64,000 nucleotides of DNA from Glaciecola sp. XM2 (GCF_018595715.1 NZ_JAHEOJ010000014.1:62001-126000); one strand, 5' to 3'; positions 27,479 to 37,200 are shown, numbered from the stretch's first letter. Notes: a model not told the origin generated them from the letters alone. Made by a program: numbers and translations.

Positions 27479-28903
27479 TTATGGAACCATTACTGCAGCG
27501 GCAGGAGCTAAAAAGTCATCAGCAAGAATCAACTGAGGAGCGTCGCCTTCAGCGTTTCCGTCTACCGCTAACGCAGTATATATACCGCCAGCAGCTAGGC
27601 TTAGCACGCCAGTTTCGATGGCTTCTGTTTTCGTGCCAGTCGGCGTCACAGTGACTACGTAGTCGCCAGCAGCAAGTTGTACATAACCGGTTTCAGCTAG
27701 CGTACCTTCGCTGAACTCTACGCCAACAAACGCTGGCTCAACTTCTGCAATTTCACCATCTGCAGTCACATAAATGTCAACGGCTGGTGTTGATGGAGAT
27801 GCGTGGAAGATACGAACTTGAGCAGCGGTGGCTAAGCGACGGCCGTCGTCTACTACCGCGTCTAAATCAATGTTAGCTAGCGTGTTGTTTGCAATCGCGC
27901 TGTAACGTACACCCGCCATAACAGATAGTGGTGCATCATCAATTGGTACAATTGAGTTGTCTGCATCAGCAGCGACGTCGATCACGTAATCACCAGCGGC
28001 AACTTCAATGTAATCTGTTACGCCTAAGAACGGTGCGCCATCAAATAATACGATGTCTGCCGCTTCTTCAACAACGGCGATAACGTCCACGGCAGGTGCG
28101 TCTGCAACTGCATGAATTGCACGTACTTCAGCAGGCGTGTTGGCATCGATAATAACCGAAGAACCAGCACCATCAGCTACTAATAAAGCGACAGGTGAAG
28201 CACCAGGGCCTACATTTTCAGTAGCGGTAATCAATAAATCAGAACCAGATGCTAAGTCTAAAGCACCTGAATCAAATACTACGGTAGTAGAACCAGCCGG
28301 TGTAATACGGATTTGATATTCGCCAGCAGGCACTTCAACTTGACCGGTAAATTCGGTGAAGGCAAGCGTTGCTAGTGGCTGTTCAGTTGTGATATCTGTG
28401 TCAAACGCAGTCACATATACATCAACCGTTGGTGCTTCTGGCGCTGCATGTACAACTTGAGCGCGGATGTTGCCAACCGTTACCGCTGACTCAGTGTTTA
28501 CCACTAAAAGAGTGTCTAAATCTGCTACGTCACCGATTGCAATTACATTCACTTGAGCGTTGTCAGTTAATGTTGCTGGGATCGTTAACACGTCAGCCGC
28601 GGTTCCGCCCGGTAATTCGGCCGACACGGTGAATGTCGTGGTTGTTGGTTCAAAGCGCGCTAAACGAGATGCTGTTTGATAGTCTAGATTTTGGAAGCTT
28701 CTCAGGCCTTGTAACGAATCATCCGTTGCAGTAACGTCAACAATAGGCGCATCTGGAGATGCATGAATGACGCGCACTTCAGCGCTTCCTGGGGGAGTTA
28801 GCGGTGTATTATCTACTACTACCGGATCGTTATCGCTATCTCCGCATGCTGCTAGTGCGCTAGCTGCCGCTACGGCAACCGCTATTTTCATTATTTTTTT
28901 CAT
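27479..28903 (-). CDS. DUF4397-repeat lipoprotein
   Basis: A 474-residue lipoprotein (signal peptide with LAAC lipobox, C20) followed by an acidic linker and four tandem domains of about 100-115 residues. Each opens with a VRVIHASPDAPIVDV-like strand: AEVRVIHASPDAPIVDV, RAQVVHAAPEAPTVDVYV, AEVRAIHAVADAPAVDV and AQVRIFHASPSTPAVDIYV. This is the DUF4397 signature. The composition is strongly acidic and poor in lysine, typical of surface-exposed proteins in marine bacteria. The lipid anchor probably sits on the outer membrane. Function is unknown; an adhesive or carbohydrate/matrix-related role is a guess from the repeat fold. It is divergent from the RNase J-like gene. Confidence 0.9.
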   Translation of the reverse strand: MKKIMKIAVAVAAASALAACGDSDNDPVVVDNTPLTPPGSAEVRVIHASPDAPIVDVTATDDSLQGLRSFQNLDYQTASRLARFEPTTTTFTVSAELPGGTAADVLTIPATLTDNAQVNVIAIGDVADLDTLLVVNTESAVTVGNIRAQVVHAAPEAPTVDVYVTAFDTDITTEQPLATLAFTEFTGQVEVPAGEYQIRITPAGSTTVVFDSGALDLASGSDLLITATENVGPGASPVALLVADGAGSSVIIDANTPAEVRAIHAVADAPAVDVIAVVEEAADIVLFDGAPFLGVTDYIEVAAGDYVIDVAADADNSIVPIDDAPLSVMAGVRYSAIANNTLANIDLDAVVDDGRRLATAAQVRIFHASPSTPAVDIYVTADGEIAEVEPAFVGVEFSEGTLAETGYVQLAAGDYVVTVTPTGTKTEAIETGVLSLAAGGIYTALAVDGNAEGDAPQLILADDFLAPAAAVMVP

Positions 28904-29120
28904 ATCTTCCTCGATAATTTTAAAAATTTCCCAAAATGGGTGACAGACATCGTTAACAAAATACTCGCAAGTTCACGACATGGATTAACAAAAGTTGTCA
29001 AATTTTTATTAAATAAAGTTAATAACTTTTTTCTGCTACGCGTTTATAGTCGTCGCCTATACGCAGTAGCTTTGTTATGTTCGCTGCCAATGATTTATAA
29101 ACGCTTACTCAAAGGTACAT

Positions 29121-30500
29121 ATGGATAGTAAAACGCCTGGCGCACGTGATTTTTGGTTTTTGCCTCTCGGCGGCACCGGTGAGATTGGTATGAACATGAA
29201 CTTATATGGTCATAGCCAAAGTTGGTTAATGGTCGACTGTGGTGCAACATTTCAGTCACCGTTAGAGCAGCGCTTAGATAAAGACCCTCATGCAAAGGTC
29301 TACGATGTTGTAGCCGCTGATCCCGCTTTTATCGAGGCACGTCGAGACCAACTATGTGCCATTGTGTTAACCCATGCGCATGAAGATCATATTGGCGCGG
29401 TGACTGAGATATGGCCGTCACTTGGTTGCCCGATATATGCAACGCCTTTTACCGCAGAGGTGTTGCGGCGTAAGTTCTATCAAAAACAACGCTTTGAAAA
29501 CTTACCCATTATTGAAGTGCAGACGAATCAAACGTTAGACATTGGGCCATTTACGGTTACTTGGCTAGCCATCACGCACTCTTTGCCAGAACCTCAAGCG
29601 CTAAAAATTACCACCGCAGTGGGGAGTGTATTTCATACCGCTGATTGGAAAATTGACAAGCAACCTGTGGTGGGGAAACCATTCGACCCATCTACCTTCA
29701 TAGCCATGCAAAAGCAAAAAATACTGGCAATGGTATGTGATTCGACAAATGCACTAAAACCAGGGTTTTCAACTTCAGAAAAGGCTTGTGAGAAAGGCCT
29801 CGGTTCAATAATAAGTCGGGCTAAGGGAAGGGTGGTCGTCAGTTGTTTTGCGAGCAACTTGGCGCGTTTGATCACGCTCGTGAAAATTGCTAAAGCAAAT
29901 GGTCGATACGTCGCATTGTTTGGGCGCTCATTAGAGAATATGGTGAGCGTTGCGCGGCGTTGCGGCTACTGGCCTGATGATTTGAGCATCACGCATTCCA
30001 GACATATTGGCTACTTACCACCACACGAAGTATTGATTATTGCAACGGGTAGTCAGGGCGAGCCTAGAACGGGCCTTAATAAATTAGCCACCAATATGCA
30101 TCGCGACTGCGAGCTAGAGAGCGGTGATACCGTGATATTTAGTAGCATTGTGATCCCCGGTAATGAAAAGCCCATTGAAAAACTGGTTAACGCGCTACGC
30201 AATAGAGAAATAGAGGTTTATCAATCACACGCTTGTGAAGAAGTGATACATGCTACGGGGCATCCCAATCAGGGCGATCTCGCTACTATGTACGATTACG
30301 TTAAACCAAACATTGCCATCCCCACTCATGGTGAGGCACAGCACATGCAAGCGAATGCGAATATCGCTCAGAAACAAGGTGTGCCAAAACAACTTCTTGG
30401 TAGTAATGGTGACCTCTTTGTCATGGCGCCGCAGGTGCAAATGAAGCGTAAGTTTGTCGCAACAAGTCGCATAGCAATTTCAAAAGATAAAGACCGGTAA
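29121..30500 (+). CDS. RNase J-family metallo-beta-lactamase-fold nuclease
   Basis: The 459-residue protein has the beta-CASP nuclease layout. LPLGGTGEIGMN opens the MBL domain; H85-A-H87-E-D89-H90 (LTHAHEDHIGA), HSLPEP, HTADWKID and CDSTN follow in order; and ATGSQGEPRTGLNKLA plus a later THGE loop belong to the beta-CASP part. This matches RNase J, which cleaves and degrades RNA from 5' ends in the cytoplasm. It is shorter than typical RNase J (about 550 residues), because the C-terminal domain used for dimerisation is missing or reduced. Metal ligands look complete, so activity is plausible, although RNA has not been shown to be the substrate here. Confidence 0.85.
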   Translation: MDSKTPGARDFWFLPLGGTGEIGMNMNLYGHSQSWLMVDCGATFQSPLEQRLDKDPHAKVYDVVAADPAFIEARRDQLCAIVLTHAHEDHIGAVTEIWPSLGCPIYATPFTAEVLRRKFYQKQRFENLPIIEVQTNQTLDIGPFTVTWLAITHSLPEPQALKITTAVGSVFHTADWKIDKQPVVGKPFDPSTFIAMQKQKILAMVCDSTNALKPGFSTSEKACEKGLGSIISRAKGRVVVSCFASNLARLITLVKIAKANGRYVALFGRSLENMVSVARRCGYWPDDLSITHSRHIGYLPPHEVLIIATGSQGEPRTGLNKLATNMHRDCELESGDTVIFSSIVIPGNEKPIEKLVNALRNREIEVYQSHACEEVIHATGHPNQGDLATMYDYVKPNIAIPTHGEAQHMQANANIAQKQGVPKQLLGSNGDLFVMAPQVQMKRKFVATSRIAISKDKDR

Positions 30501-30641
30501 ATCAAGATAATTATTAAGGGTTAAAACTCAGACACAAAAAACCTTCGTTATTATCATGAAAATTCGCTGTAAATTCTGACCAAACTTAACGTATGATACG
30601 TATGTGAATTTAATGTAAAAATCTTTTGAGAAAATTTTGGA

Positions 30642-32333
30642 ATGCAAATGCCACTAGATAATGTAAATGCAGTCGTTGAAAGTGCTGTGATTTCTCCACT
30701 TACAATGCTCTATAAAAGAGAAACCGAAACACCTAATCAAAATTATATGACACAGCCGATAAGTGACACTGAAAGTCGCACTTATACATGGGCTGAGACC
30801 ATGTCAGAAGCGCGCAAAGTTGCGACACGCTTGAAAAGTTATAATTATGCGAAGGGCACCAAGATTGCCATCCTTGCCAAAAATAGCGCGGAATGGATTA
30901 TTACCGACATTGGCATTATGTTAGCCGGTTACGTATCGGTGCCAATTTTTGCAACCGCTGGCAAAGATACCATTGCATATGTATTGTCTCATGCTGAATG
31001 CCCAATGATGTTTATTGGCAAGCTCGATAGCGTTGATGCGGTAAATGAGGTGCTAGGCGAAACAGACATCGTCAGCGTTGCCTTTGATTACGAAGGGACA
31101 CCTGGTGCCACGCAATGGAAAGACTTTGTGGACGTTGAGCCTCTCAAAGAGAGTCCTGTTCCCGACCTTAACGATATCATTACTATTATTTATACCTCTG
31201 GCAGCACGGGGCAGCCTAAAGGTGTGGTTCATACCTATCAAACTTTGTGCTGGGCAGCTCAAAACTCGCTGACGCAGCTTGAGGTGACAGACGCTGATCG
31301 TGGCATGAGTTATCTTCCTTTAGCCCATATCACCGAACGTGTATTGATTGAGTTTGCGAGTTTTTACTCTGGCATGAGAATACATTTTGTGGAGTCACTG
31401 GACTCGTTTACCCGCGATGTGAAGAACTTCGCCCCCACTTTGTTTATCTCTGTACCGCGTTTGTGGACAAAGTTTCAAATGGGCGTGCTAGCTAAGATCC
31501 CGCAAAAGAAACTTAATTTATTGCTGAGCATTCCATTTGTCGGTAAAAAGATTGCCGCCAAAATTCGCGGTGAGCTTGGCTTGGGCAGTGCACGTCTTTG
31601 GGCGTCGGGCTCAGCACCCCTTGCCCCCGCTACGATTGAATGGTTCCATAAAATCGGTGTGAATATATCCGAAGGTTGGGGAATGACTGAAAACTGTGCG
31701 TATGGCACCAGTAGCGTACCTTTCAGAACAGACAAAATTGGTTCAATTGGTAAAGCATATGACGGCGTGACTATTCGCATCGCAGAAGATGGCGAAATAC
31801 AGGTGAAGTCGCCTTGCAACATGATTGGTTACTATAAGGACCAAGAGAAGACCAGCGGCGTATTTACCAACGATGGTTACCTTCGTACCGGAGATAAAGG
31901 TGAGATAGACGCCGAGGGCTATGTTCGCATAACAGGTAGATTAAAAGACATTTTTAAAACCGAAAAAGGCAAGTACGTTACACCAGCGCCTATCGAAGCG
32001 AAAATTATGGAAAACGCCATTGTTGAGCAGGTGTGTGTAACAGGGACTAACCTTCCTCAGCCCATTGCTCTGTTAGTGCTTTCACAAGACGCACTTAAGC
32101 AGCATAGAGATGTGGTAGCGGATGCTTTAACTGAGACTTTAACACACGTCAATAAGAACTTAGAAAGTCATCAAAGGCTTGATCGTATTGTTGTGTTTTC
32201 TGAGGAATGGTCCATTGAAAACGATTTGTTGACGCCTACCTTGAAAGTCAAACGCCATGTGATTGAAGAGCGTTTTAAACCGGTTATTCTTGGTGATTAT
32301 TCCGAAAAAATCGTTTGGCACGAAACAGTTTAA
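30642..32333 (+). CDS. Long-chain acyl-CoA synthetase / AMP-dependent ligase
   Basis: A 563-residue AMP-forming ligase with a P-loop-like IIYTSGSTGQPKGVVHTYQT motif near residue 180, GWGMTENCAYG near 345, YLRTGDKGEIDAEGYVRITGRLKDIFKTEKGKYVTPAPIE near 415-460, and a C-terminal subdomain. This is the long-chain fatty-acyl-CoA synthetase subgroup, activating a carboxylic acid to its CoA ester via an acyl-AMP. It is the probable entry step to the beta-oxidation genes 5-14 kb downstream. No signal peptide; peripheral membrane association is usual in the family. A strong terminator follows. Chain-length preference cannot be read from sequence. Confidence 0.9.
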   Translation: MQMPLDNVNAVVESAVISPLTMLYKRETETPNQNYMTQPISDTESRTYTWAETMSEARKVATRLKSYNYAKGTKIAILAKNSAEWIITDIGIMLAGYVSVPIFATAGKDTIAYVLSHAECPMMFIGKLDSVDAVNEVLGETDIVSVAFDYEGTPGATQWKDFVDVEPLKESPVPDLNDIITIIYTSGSTGQPKGVVHTYQTLCWAAQNSLTQLEVTDADRGMSYLPLAHITERVLIEFASFYSGMRIHFVESLDSFTRDVKNFAPTLFISVPRLWTKFQMGVLAKIPQKKLNLLLSIPFVGKKIAAKIRGELGLGSARLWASGSAPLAPATIEWFHKIGVNISEGWGMTENCAYGTSSVPFRTDKIGSIGKAYDGVTIRIAEDGEIQVKSPCNMIGYYKDQEKTSGVFTNDGYLRTGDKGEIDAEGYVRITGRLKDIFKTEKGKYVTPAPIEAKIMENAIVEQVCVTGTNLPQPIALLVLSQDALKQHRDVVADALTETLTHVNKNLESHQRLDRIVVFSEEWSIENDLLTPTLKVKRHVIEERFKPVILGDYSEKIVWHETV

Positions 32334-32376
32334 CAAGCAAGGCTGCCGTCGGCAGTCGCATTTTTAAATTGTATTG

Positions 32377-32411
32377 AAAGCCGCAGCGCCCCAAAACGCT
32401 GCGGCTTTTTT
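32377..32411 (+). terminator. Intrinsic terminator after the acyl-CoA synthetase gene
   Basis: A perfect 12-bp stem (AAAGCCGCAGCG at 32377-32388 and CGCTGCGGCTTT at 32397-32408), loop of eight, followed by T residues to 32411. Confidence 0.95.
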
Positions 32412-32564
32412 ATGTCATTTAGCCACATGTTTTGGTGCAATACACCGAAGCATTGCACCACTATGGTGTGATTATTTAAAGTTTTTACGTCGTGAAAATT
32501 ATAACGCTATGATTTTATTAGGTTTTCAAAATTGGCAGTTAAATTGCTTAGGTTAAAGTGTTGT

Positions 32565-32659
32565 GTGTGCTTTGATATAGCCTTGCAAGGAATGCAGGTG
32601 TTGTATTAAAGATGTAGGCTACGCGTCTGTTATGTGTCCAGCAGGCGTGTAGCTTTTTT
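32565..32659 (+). ncRNA. Candidate intergenic small RNA
   Basis: Between the terminator at 32377-32411 and the convergent minus-strand gene ending at 32687 there is no convincing plus-strand gene, yet a second complete terminator points plus-strand: a 12-bp stem with two G-U pairs (32618-32629 with 32642-32653) then TTTTTT (32654-32659). Upstream is a promoter-like pair, TTGGCA at 32532-32537 and TAAAGT at 32554-32559, spaced 16 bases. Together they would give an RNA of roughly 95 nucleotides. The hairpin's minus-strand side lacks a T-run, so it does not simply serve the gene at 32687. The remainder of 32412-32564 shows nothing else. The RNA itself is inferred. Confidence 0.4.
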
Positions 32660-32686
32660 ATTGCGTGAAAGAAAGTCGAAGGTTGT

Positions 32687-33085
32687 TTATGACAACGCTG
32701 TAACATTGTCGTTTAGGGCTGAAAATCGTATGACTTGTTTAGTTTTGTTCATACTGTTATCCACCTCATGTAAAATAATGGGTTTTGAAAGTACCAATTG
32801 ATTTTGTTCAGTGTGAAAATAGTTTGCGGCCTCTAGGTAGTGCTTATTTTCCGTTAAGCACGCAAATTTGGTCACATCTACATAGTTCAACCAACCAAGA
32901 ATAAGACCAGCGTGCAATACAGTGCCGATGAAAGAGTCGATATCATCTCTTATTGTGACGGTAGTGCCAAAAACAGGCTTGTCGGCCATAGCCACATCGG
33001 TTTCTTCGTCCAACACTAATGTGAGTAACTTGGCGTTTTTATCTGGATATCTCAGCACATTGTTACGTTTCGACGCATTGCTCAT
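32687..33085 (-). CDS. Hypothetical protein
   Basis: A 132-residue protein from ATG 33085 (a TTG at 33103 is possible). It has no signal peptide or membrane helix. It contains the stretch TTVTIRDDIDSFIGTVLHAGLILGWLNYVDVTKF and ends in a strand-rich segment. I do not recognise a family. It sits alone between the acyl-CoA synthetase and the metalloprotease genes, transcribed divergently from the latter. Amino-acid composition is ordinary and the frame is well supported by length, but evidence that it is expressed is limited. Confidence 0.6.
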   Translation of the reverse strand: MSNASKRNNVLRYPDKNAKLLTLVLDEETDVAMADKPVFGTTVTIRDDIDSFIGTVLHAGLILGWLNYVDVTKFACLTENKHYLEAANYFHTEQNQLVLSKPIILHEVDNSMNKTKQVIRFSALNDNVTALS

Positions 33086-33210
33086 TTGATTTCGTGACCC
33101 CAAGAGGATGGTATAAAGTTGTTTATGCCATTCAGCTTAGTCTAATATAAGACCAACGGTGTATGAATGTGATGATTCAGATCAAGTGATGGTTTAAAAA
33201 GGAGAGAATT

Positions 33211-35589
33211 TTGAGATTATTTATCGGTACAAAAGCTTTGTTAGCTTCAGCTTTGTTGCTATTGAGTATCGTATCAAGCGTGGCGAGTGAGGGTGAGGCC
33301 CACGTTGGATTTGTCGATGTTATTTATCATCCTGGTGAGGATAGCATTCATTTGCGATTAGATAAGTCGCAAATTGGTCAGCACATGATCTTTCAAAGCA
33401 GCTTGCCCAGAGGGATTGGTTCAAATGATATCGGTTTAGATCGCGGCCAGCTTTCTGACACCAGACTGGTGAAATTTGAACGCTTTGGTAACAAAATACT
33501 GCTACAGCAGTTAAATACCAAATTTCGGGCATCGTCAGACAATGCTGCAGAGCGCAGTAGTATCGATGAAGCCTTTGCCGATTCTGTTATTGCTGGCTTT
33601 TTGATAAGCGAAGAGACCGATACTCAAATCAGTTTTAACTACACCGACTTTTTACTTTCTGACATTCACGGCATTAGCGATCGTTTAAATAGAAGTGGTC
33701 AAGGTGCATATTCTGTAGACAAAAGTCGCAGTGGCATATACTTAGAACGGACCAAAGCGTTTGCACTAAATACCGAACTTGAGGCGCTAGTGACGTTTGC
33801 TGGCTCACCTAAAGGTCAATACATACAGGATGTCACACCTGATGCGAAAAGTGTCACCGTACATTTGCATCATTCTTTTGTGGCGCTACCAGATGACGGC
33901 TATACGCCAAGAAAGTTCCATCCATTCTCAGGCTTTTGGAAGGCTAGTCACTACGACTATAGCGCACCTATCGACGAGTCGATGGAGGTCAGCTATATAC
34001 CTCGTCATCGCCTAGAAAAGAAAAATCCTCAAGCAGAAATAAGCGAGGCGGTCGAGCCCATAGTGTTTTACTTAGACCCAGGTATTCCAGAACCTGTTAT
34101 GACTGCACTAAGAGAGGGCGCAATGTGGTGGGATCAAGCTTTTGCTGCCGCCGGTTATAAAAATGCCTTTCAAGTGAAAGTATTACCAGACGGTGCTGAT
34201 CCAATGGATGTCAGATACAACGTCATTCAATGGGTGCATAGAGCGACTCGAGGCTGGTCATATGGCTCGTCGGTAGTTGACCCTCGAACAGGCGAGATTA
34301 TTAAAGGGCATGTAACGCTAGGTTCGTTGCGCGTCCGTCAAGACTTTCTCATCGCGTCAGGCTTTACCAGTCCGTTTGATGTTGAAAACGCCGATACTTC
34401 AGAGCAACTTGAACTGGCTCTAAACCGCATACGTCAACTTTCGGCGCATGAGGTAGGTCATACCATTGGCATTGCACATAATTTTGCCGCTAGCGAAAAT
34501 CAGCGCGCGTCGGTAATGGATTACCCACATCCTCTAATTACCTTAGAAAACGGCAAAGTGAACCTGAAAGATGCATACGATTTAGGGATTGGCGCATGGG
34601 ACAATTATGTGATTGCCTATGGATATCAAGACTTTGCAGATGATAAAGATGAGCAAGCTGAACTATTGGCCTTAGTTAACGAAGCGAAAGCGAATGGCTT
34701 TTTGTATAAGTCCGATCCTGACGCGCGTATACCCCGTCGAGCTTCATCAGATGGTCATTTATGGGACAATGGCAGTGACCCTATTGCTGAATTTGAACGA
34801 GTCAGTGAACTGCGTGCGCATGCGCTTGCAAATTTTGGCGCAAATAGTCAGCCTTTCGATGAGCCGTTTTCAGCCCTAGAAGAACGTTTAGTTCCTATCT
34901 ATTACTCTCATCGTTTTCAACTTGATGCTTTGGTCAAGCAAATCTCTGGCATAAACTATGAGTATGGTCTGAAAACGCTAGCTCAACCGTCTACCACGGT
35001 AACGCCTGTTGCGCCAGAAAGGCAGCGAAGCGCACTTAACCTGATGGTGCAAAGCGCCAGCCCCGCATTTTTGGATTTGTCACCTGAATTAACCAGCATG
35101 ATCCCGCCTAAGGCTTATGGGAGCGCTCGCACTCGAGAGAGTATGGGAAGTAGAATGGGAATTGCGTTTGACCCCGTAACCGCAGCAGAATCTGCGTCTG
35201 CTTATTCGTTAACTATATTGCTTGCGCCAGAGCGATTGAATCGTTTGTCGTATCAACATGCCCAAAACGAAGAAATACCGTCGGTAAACGATGTCATGCA
35301 AAGTGTGTTCGGGCAGTTAATCAAGCCCGAAAATGAATCGGCACTGGCCGATAGAATCCGCTACGTTGCTCTTAGCGTGTTTTTTGATACTCTCACGAGC
35401 GATACCCTCGCACCTGAGGTACAAATTGAGATGCATAGCGCACTAATGGATTATCAAAACTACCTAGAAAAGCAGCGCCGAAGTGCAAGTGCTAAGGTAT
35501 TACTCAAGCATATTGCTCATTTCTGGGAGCATGGCGCTTGGCCCCTTAGCTTTAAATTAGTGCCGCTTCCGCCAGGTTCACCAATTTAA
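33211..35589 (+). CDS. Exported metzincin-type zinc metalloprotease (DUF5117/DUF4953-like)
   Basis: A 792-residue protein starting at TTG 33211 behind AAGGAGAG. A signal peptide (about residues 1-26, ending VASEG) exports it. The central catalytic site is H413-E-V-G-H417-T-I-G-I-A-H423, the metzincin HExxHxxGxxH zinc motif, followed by a Met-turn-like SVMDYP near residue 435. The flanks match large bacterial zinc-dependent metalloproteases annotated with DUF5117 and DUF4953. It is expected in the periplasm or outside the cell. Its substrate is unknown. A hairpin terminator follows, and hemN is convergent. Confidence 0.87.
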   Translation: MRLFIGTKALLASALLLLSIVSSVASEGEAHVGFVDVIYHPGEDSIHLRLDKSQIGQHMIFQSSLPRGIGSNDIGLDRGQLSDTRLVKFERFGNKILLQQLNTKFRASSDNAAERSSIDEAFADSVIAGFLISEETDTQISFNYTDFLLSDIHGISDRLNRSGQGAYSVDKSRSGIYLERTKAFALNTELEALVTFAGSPKGQYIQDVTPDAKSVTVHLHHSFVALPDDGYTPRKFHPFSGFWKASHYDYSAPIDESMEVSYIPRHRLEKKNPQAEISEAVEPIVFYLDPGIPEPVMTALREGAMWWDQAFAAAGYKNAFQVKVLPDGADPMDVRYNVIQWVHRATRGWSYGSSVVDPRTGEIIKGHVTLGSLRVRQDFLIASGFTSPFDVENADTSEQLELALNRIRQLSAHEVGHTIGIAHNFAASENQRASVMDYPHPLITLENGKVNLKDAYDLGIGAWDNYVIAYGYQDFADDKDEQAELLALVNEAKANGFLYKSDPDARIPRRASSDGHLWDNGSDPIAEFERVSELRAHALANFGANSQPFDEPFSALEERLVPIYYSHRFQLDALVKQISGINYEYGLKTLAQPSTTVTPVAPERQRSALNLMVQSASPAFLDLSPELTSMIPPKAYGSARTRESMGSRMGIAFDPVTAAESASAYSLTILLAPERLNRLSYQHAQNEEIPSVNDVMQSVFGQLIKPENESALADRIRYVALSVFFDTLTSDTLAPEVQIEMHSALMDYQNYLEKQRRSASAKVLLKHIAHFWEHGAWPLSFKLVPLPPGSPI

Positions 35590-35605
35590 GCGACGCAAAC
35601 ATAAT

Positions 35606-35633
35606 AAAGCCCACATTAACGTGGGCTTTGTTT
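35606..35633. terminator. Terminator between metalloprotease gene and hemN (probably bidirectional)
   Basis: A perfect 9-bp stem (AAAGCCCAC at 35606-35614 and GTGGGCTTT at 35621-35629), loop of six, followed by GTTTT. It lies between two convergent genes and could stop transcripts from both, though the plus-strand tail is the better one. Confidence 0.8.
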
Positions 35634-35637
35634 TGGA

Positions 35638-37026
35638 CTAAATGACGCGAGAATAGCGCATTTGATGTAAAGGTTTATCTAGGTACTGATCAAAGCTCAT
35701 GCATATATTGCGTACGATAAGGCGACCGCGCTCGTGAATAATAATGTCCTCAGCCGTATTGGTAACCAGTTTATCCTCTATAAATGGACTTAAGCTAGCT
35801 AAGCTTTTCGCAAAATAGGCGTCAAAATCAATATTGTAGTGTTTGGCAAAGCGTTGCTTATTTACATGGAGATTACACATTAGGGCGTGTATGAGGGCAC
35901 GTCTGATGTTGTCATCTTCAGTTAACTTAACACCTTTACTCGTGGCATGTCCTTGCTCGTCAATAGCGCTATAATAGTCTTTCAATTTTTTGTGGTTTTG
36001 CACATACACATTATCAATACTGCTAATTGATGACACGCCTAAACCGAGCGTGGCATGTGCCCCAGACGTCGTGTAACCTTGGAAATTGCGAAACAAGCGC
36101 TGCTCTGTTTTCGCTTTACTTAGTTCATCAGTAGGTTTGGCAAAATGGTCCATGCCAATAAAGACGTAACCTTGGTTGGTTAGTTCACTGATGGCTTGTC
36201 GAAATAGTGCAAACTTATTTTGTGCATCTGGTAACCACTGATCTTTTATTTTGCGCTGTGCGGCAAACAATTGGGGCATATGGGCATAACTAAACAAAGA
36301 GATGCGATCGGGGTCCATAATGCGCATTTCATCAAGGGTACTTTGAAAACTATCTTGGGTTTGATGGGGCAGACCGTAAATAAGGTCAACGTTGACGGAG
36401 TGAAAACCCACTTGGCGCGCACGTGCAATTAAATTGCGAATAAATGATGTGCTTTGCACGCGATTGATGCTTTGCTGCACTTTCTCATCAATATCTTGTA
36501 CACCAATGCTCAAACGGTTAAACCCAAGTGCTGCGAGTTCATCCACATAGCTTAGTTCGATTTCGCGAGGGTCCACTTCAATGCTCATTTCTAAGTCAGG
36601 GTTGAAGGTAAATGCAGCGCGCGTGGCGGTAATCAAACGAGCGATTTGAGACGGGCTCAAAAAGCTCGGTGTGCCGCCCCCTAAATGCAGGCTATCGACC
36701 GAGCAGTTGCTTGCGTGTTTTGCTTGGCTCTGTATTTCTTTAATGAGGTAGTCTAAGTAGACGTCCGCCTTGTCTGCATGACGCGTGACAATTTTATTGC
36801 AACCACAGTAGTAACAAAGGCTATGGCAAAACGGTATATGCATATACAAAGACAATTTTTTTGCATCGCTTGATTGCGAGAGTGTCGATAGTGCACTGGT
36901 TAACAACTGGCCATCGTCGATGGCTTCAAACGCTACTGCTGTGGGATATGATGTATATCTAGGCCCTGCGGTATTGTATTTTTGCATGACCTTTTGGTCA
37001 AAGTAATGATTGATATCGTCGCTCAC
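35638..37026 (-). CDS. hemN: Oxygen-independent coproporphyrinogen III oxidase
   Basis: The 462-residue radical-SAM enzyme decarboxylates coproporphyrinogen III to protoporphyrinogen IX without oxygen, in haem synthesis. The N-terminus has YNTAGPRYTSYPTAVAF, the 4Fe-4S motif CHSLCYYCGC (Cx3Cx2C) follows YMHIPF, and LHLGGGTPSFLSP plus MSIEVDPREI complete the SAM site. Length and the C-terminal HemN domain, with an EDxIRR-type stretch (EDDNIRRALIHALMCN), match true HemN rather than the shorter HemW/YggW. It is cytoplasmic and often under FNR/oxygen control, but I could not define an FNR box here. It is convergent with the metalloprotease gene. Confidence 0.95.
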   Translation of the reverse strand: MSDDINHYFDQKVMQKYNTAGPRYTSYPTAVAFEAIDDGQLLTSALSTLSQSSDAKKLSLYMHIPFCHSLCYYCGCNKIVTRHADKADVYLDYLIKEIQSQAKHASNCSVDSLHLGGGTPSFLSPSQIARLITATRAAFTFNPDLEMSIEVDPREIELSYVDELAALGFNRLSIGVQDIDEKVQQSINRVQSTSFIRNLIARARQVGFHSVNVDLIYGLPHQTQDSFQSTLDEMRIMDPDRISLFSYAHMPQLFAAQRKIKDQWLPDAQNKFALFRQAISELTNQGYVFIGMDHFAKPTDELSKAKTEQRLFRNFQGYTTSGAHATLGLGVSSISSIDNVYVQNHKKLKDYYSAIDEQGHATSKGVKLTEDDNIRRALIHALMCNLHVNKQRFAKHYNIDFDAYFAKSLASLSPFIEDKLVTNTAEDIIIHERGRLIVRNICMSFDQYLDKPLHQMRYSRVI

Positions 37027-37200
37027 GTACTGTTCTCGTTATTTCACTTATGCAAGGTATGATAAACAACTTAACGCAAAGCGACTTTGATCTCGATTAA
37101 GCTTTTAACGCATTTGTGCGATGAATACGTCAATATCAACACAATCAATTACACTTATGCAGATAAAAGACTTACTCTAAAATCAAGTCTTTATACTAGT

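Noticed and set aside
32374-32556. Short plus-strand open frame after the acyl-CoA synthetase gene
   Set aside because: It begins inside the perfect terminator stem and translates to an unconvincing peptide.
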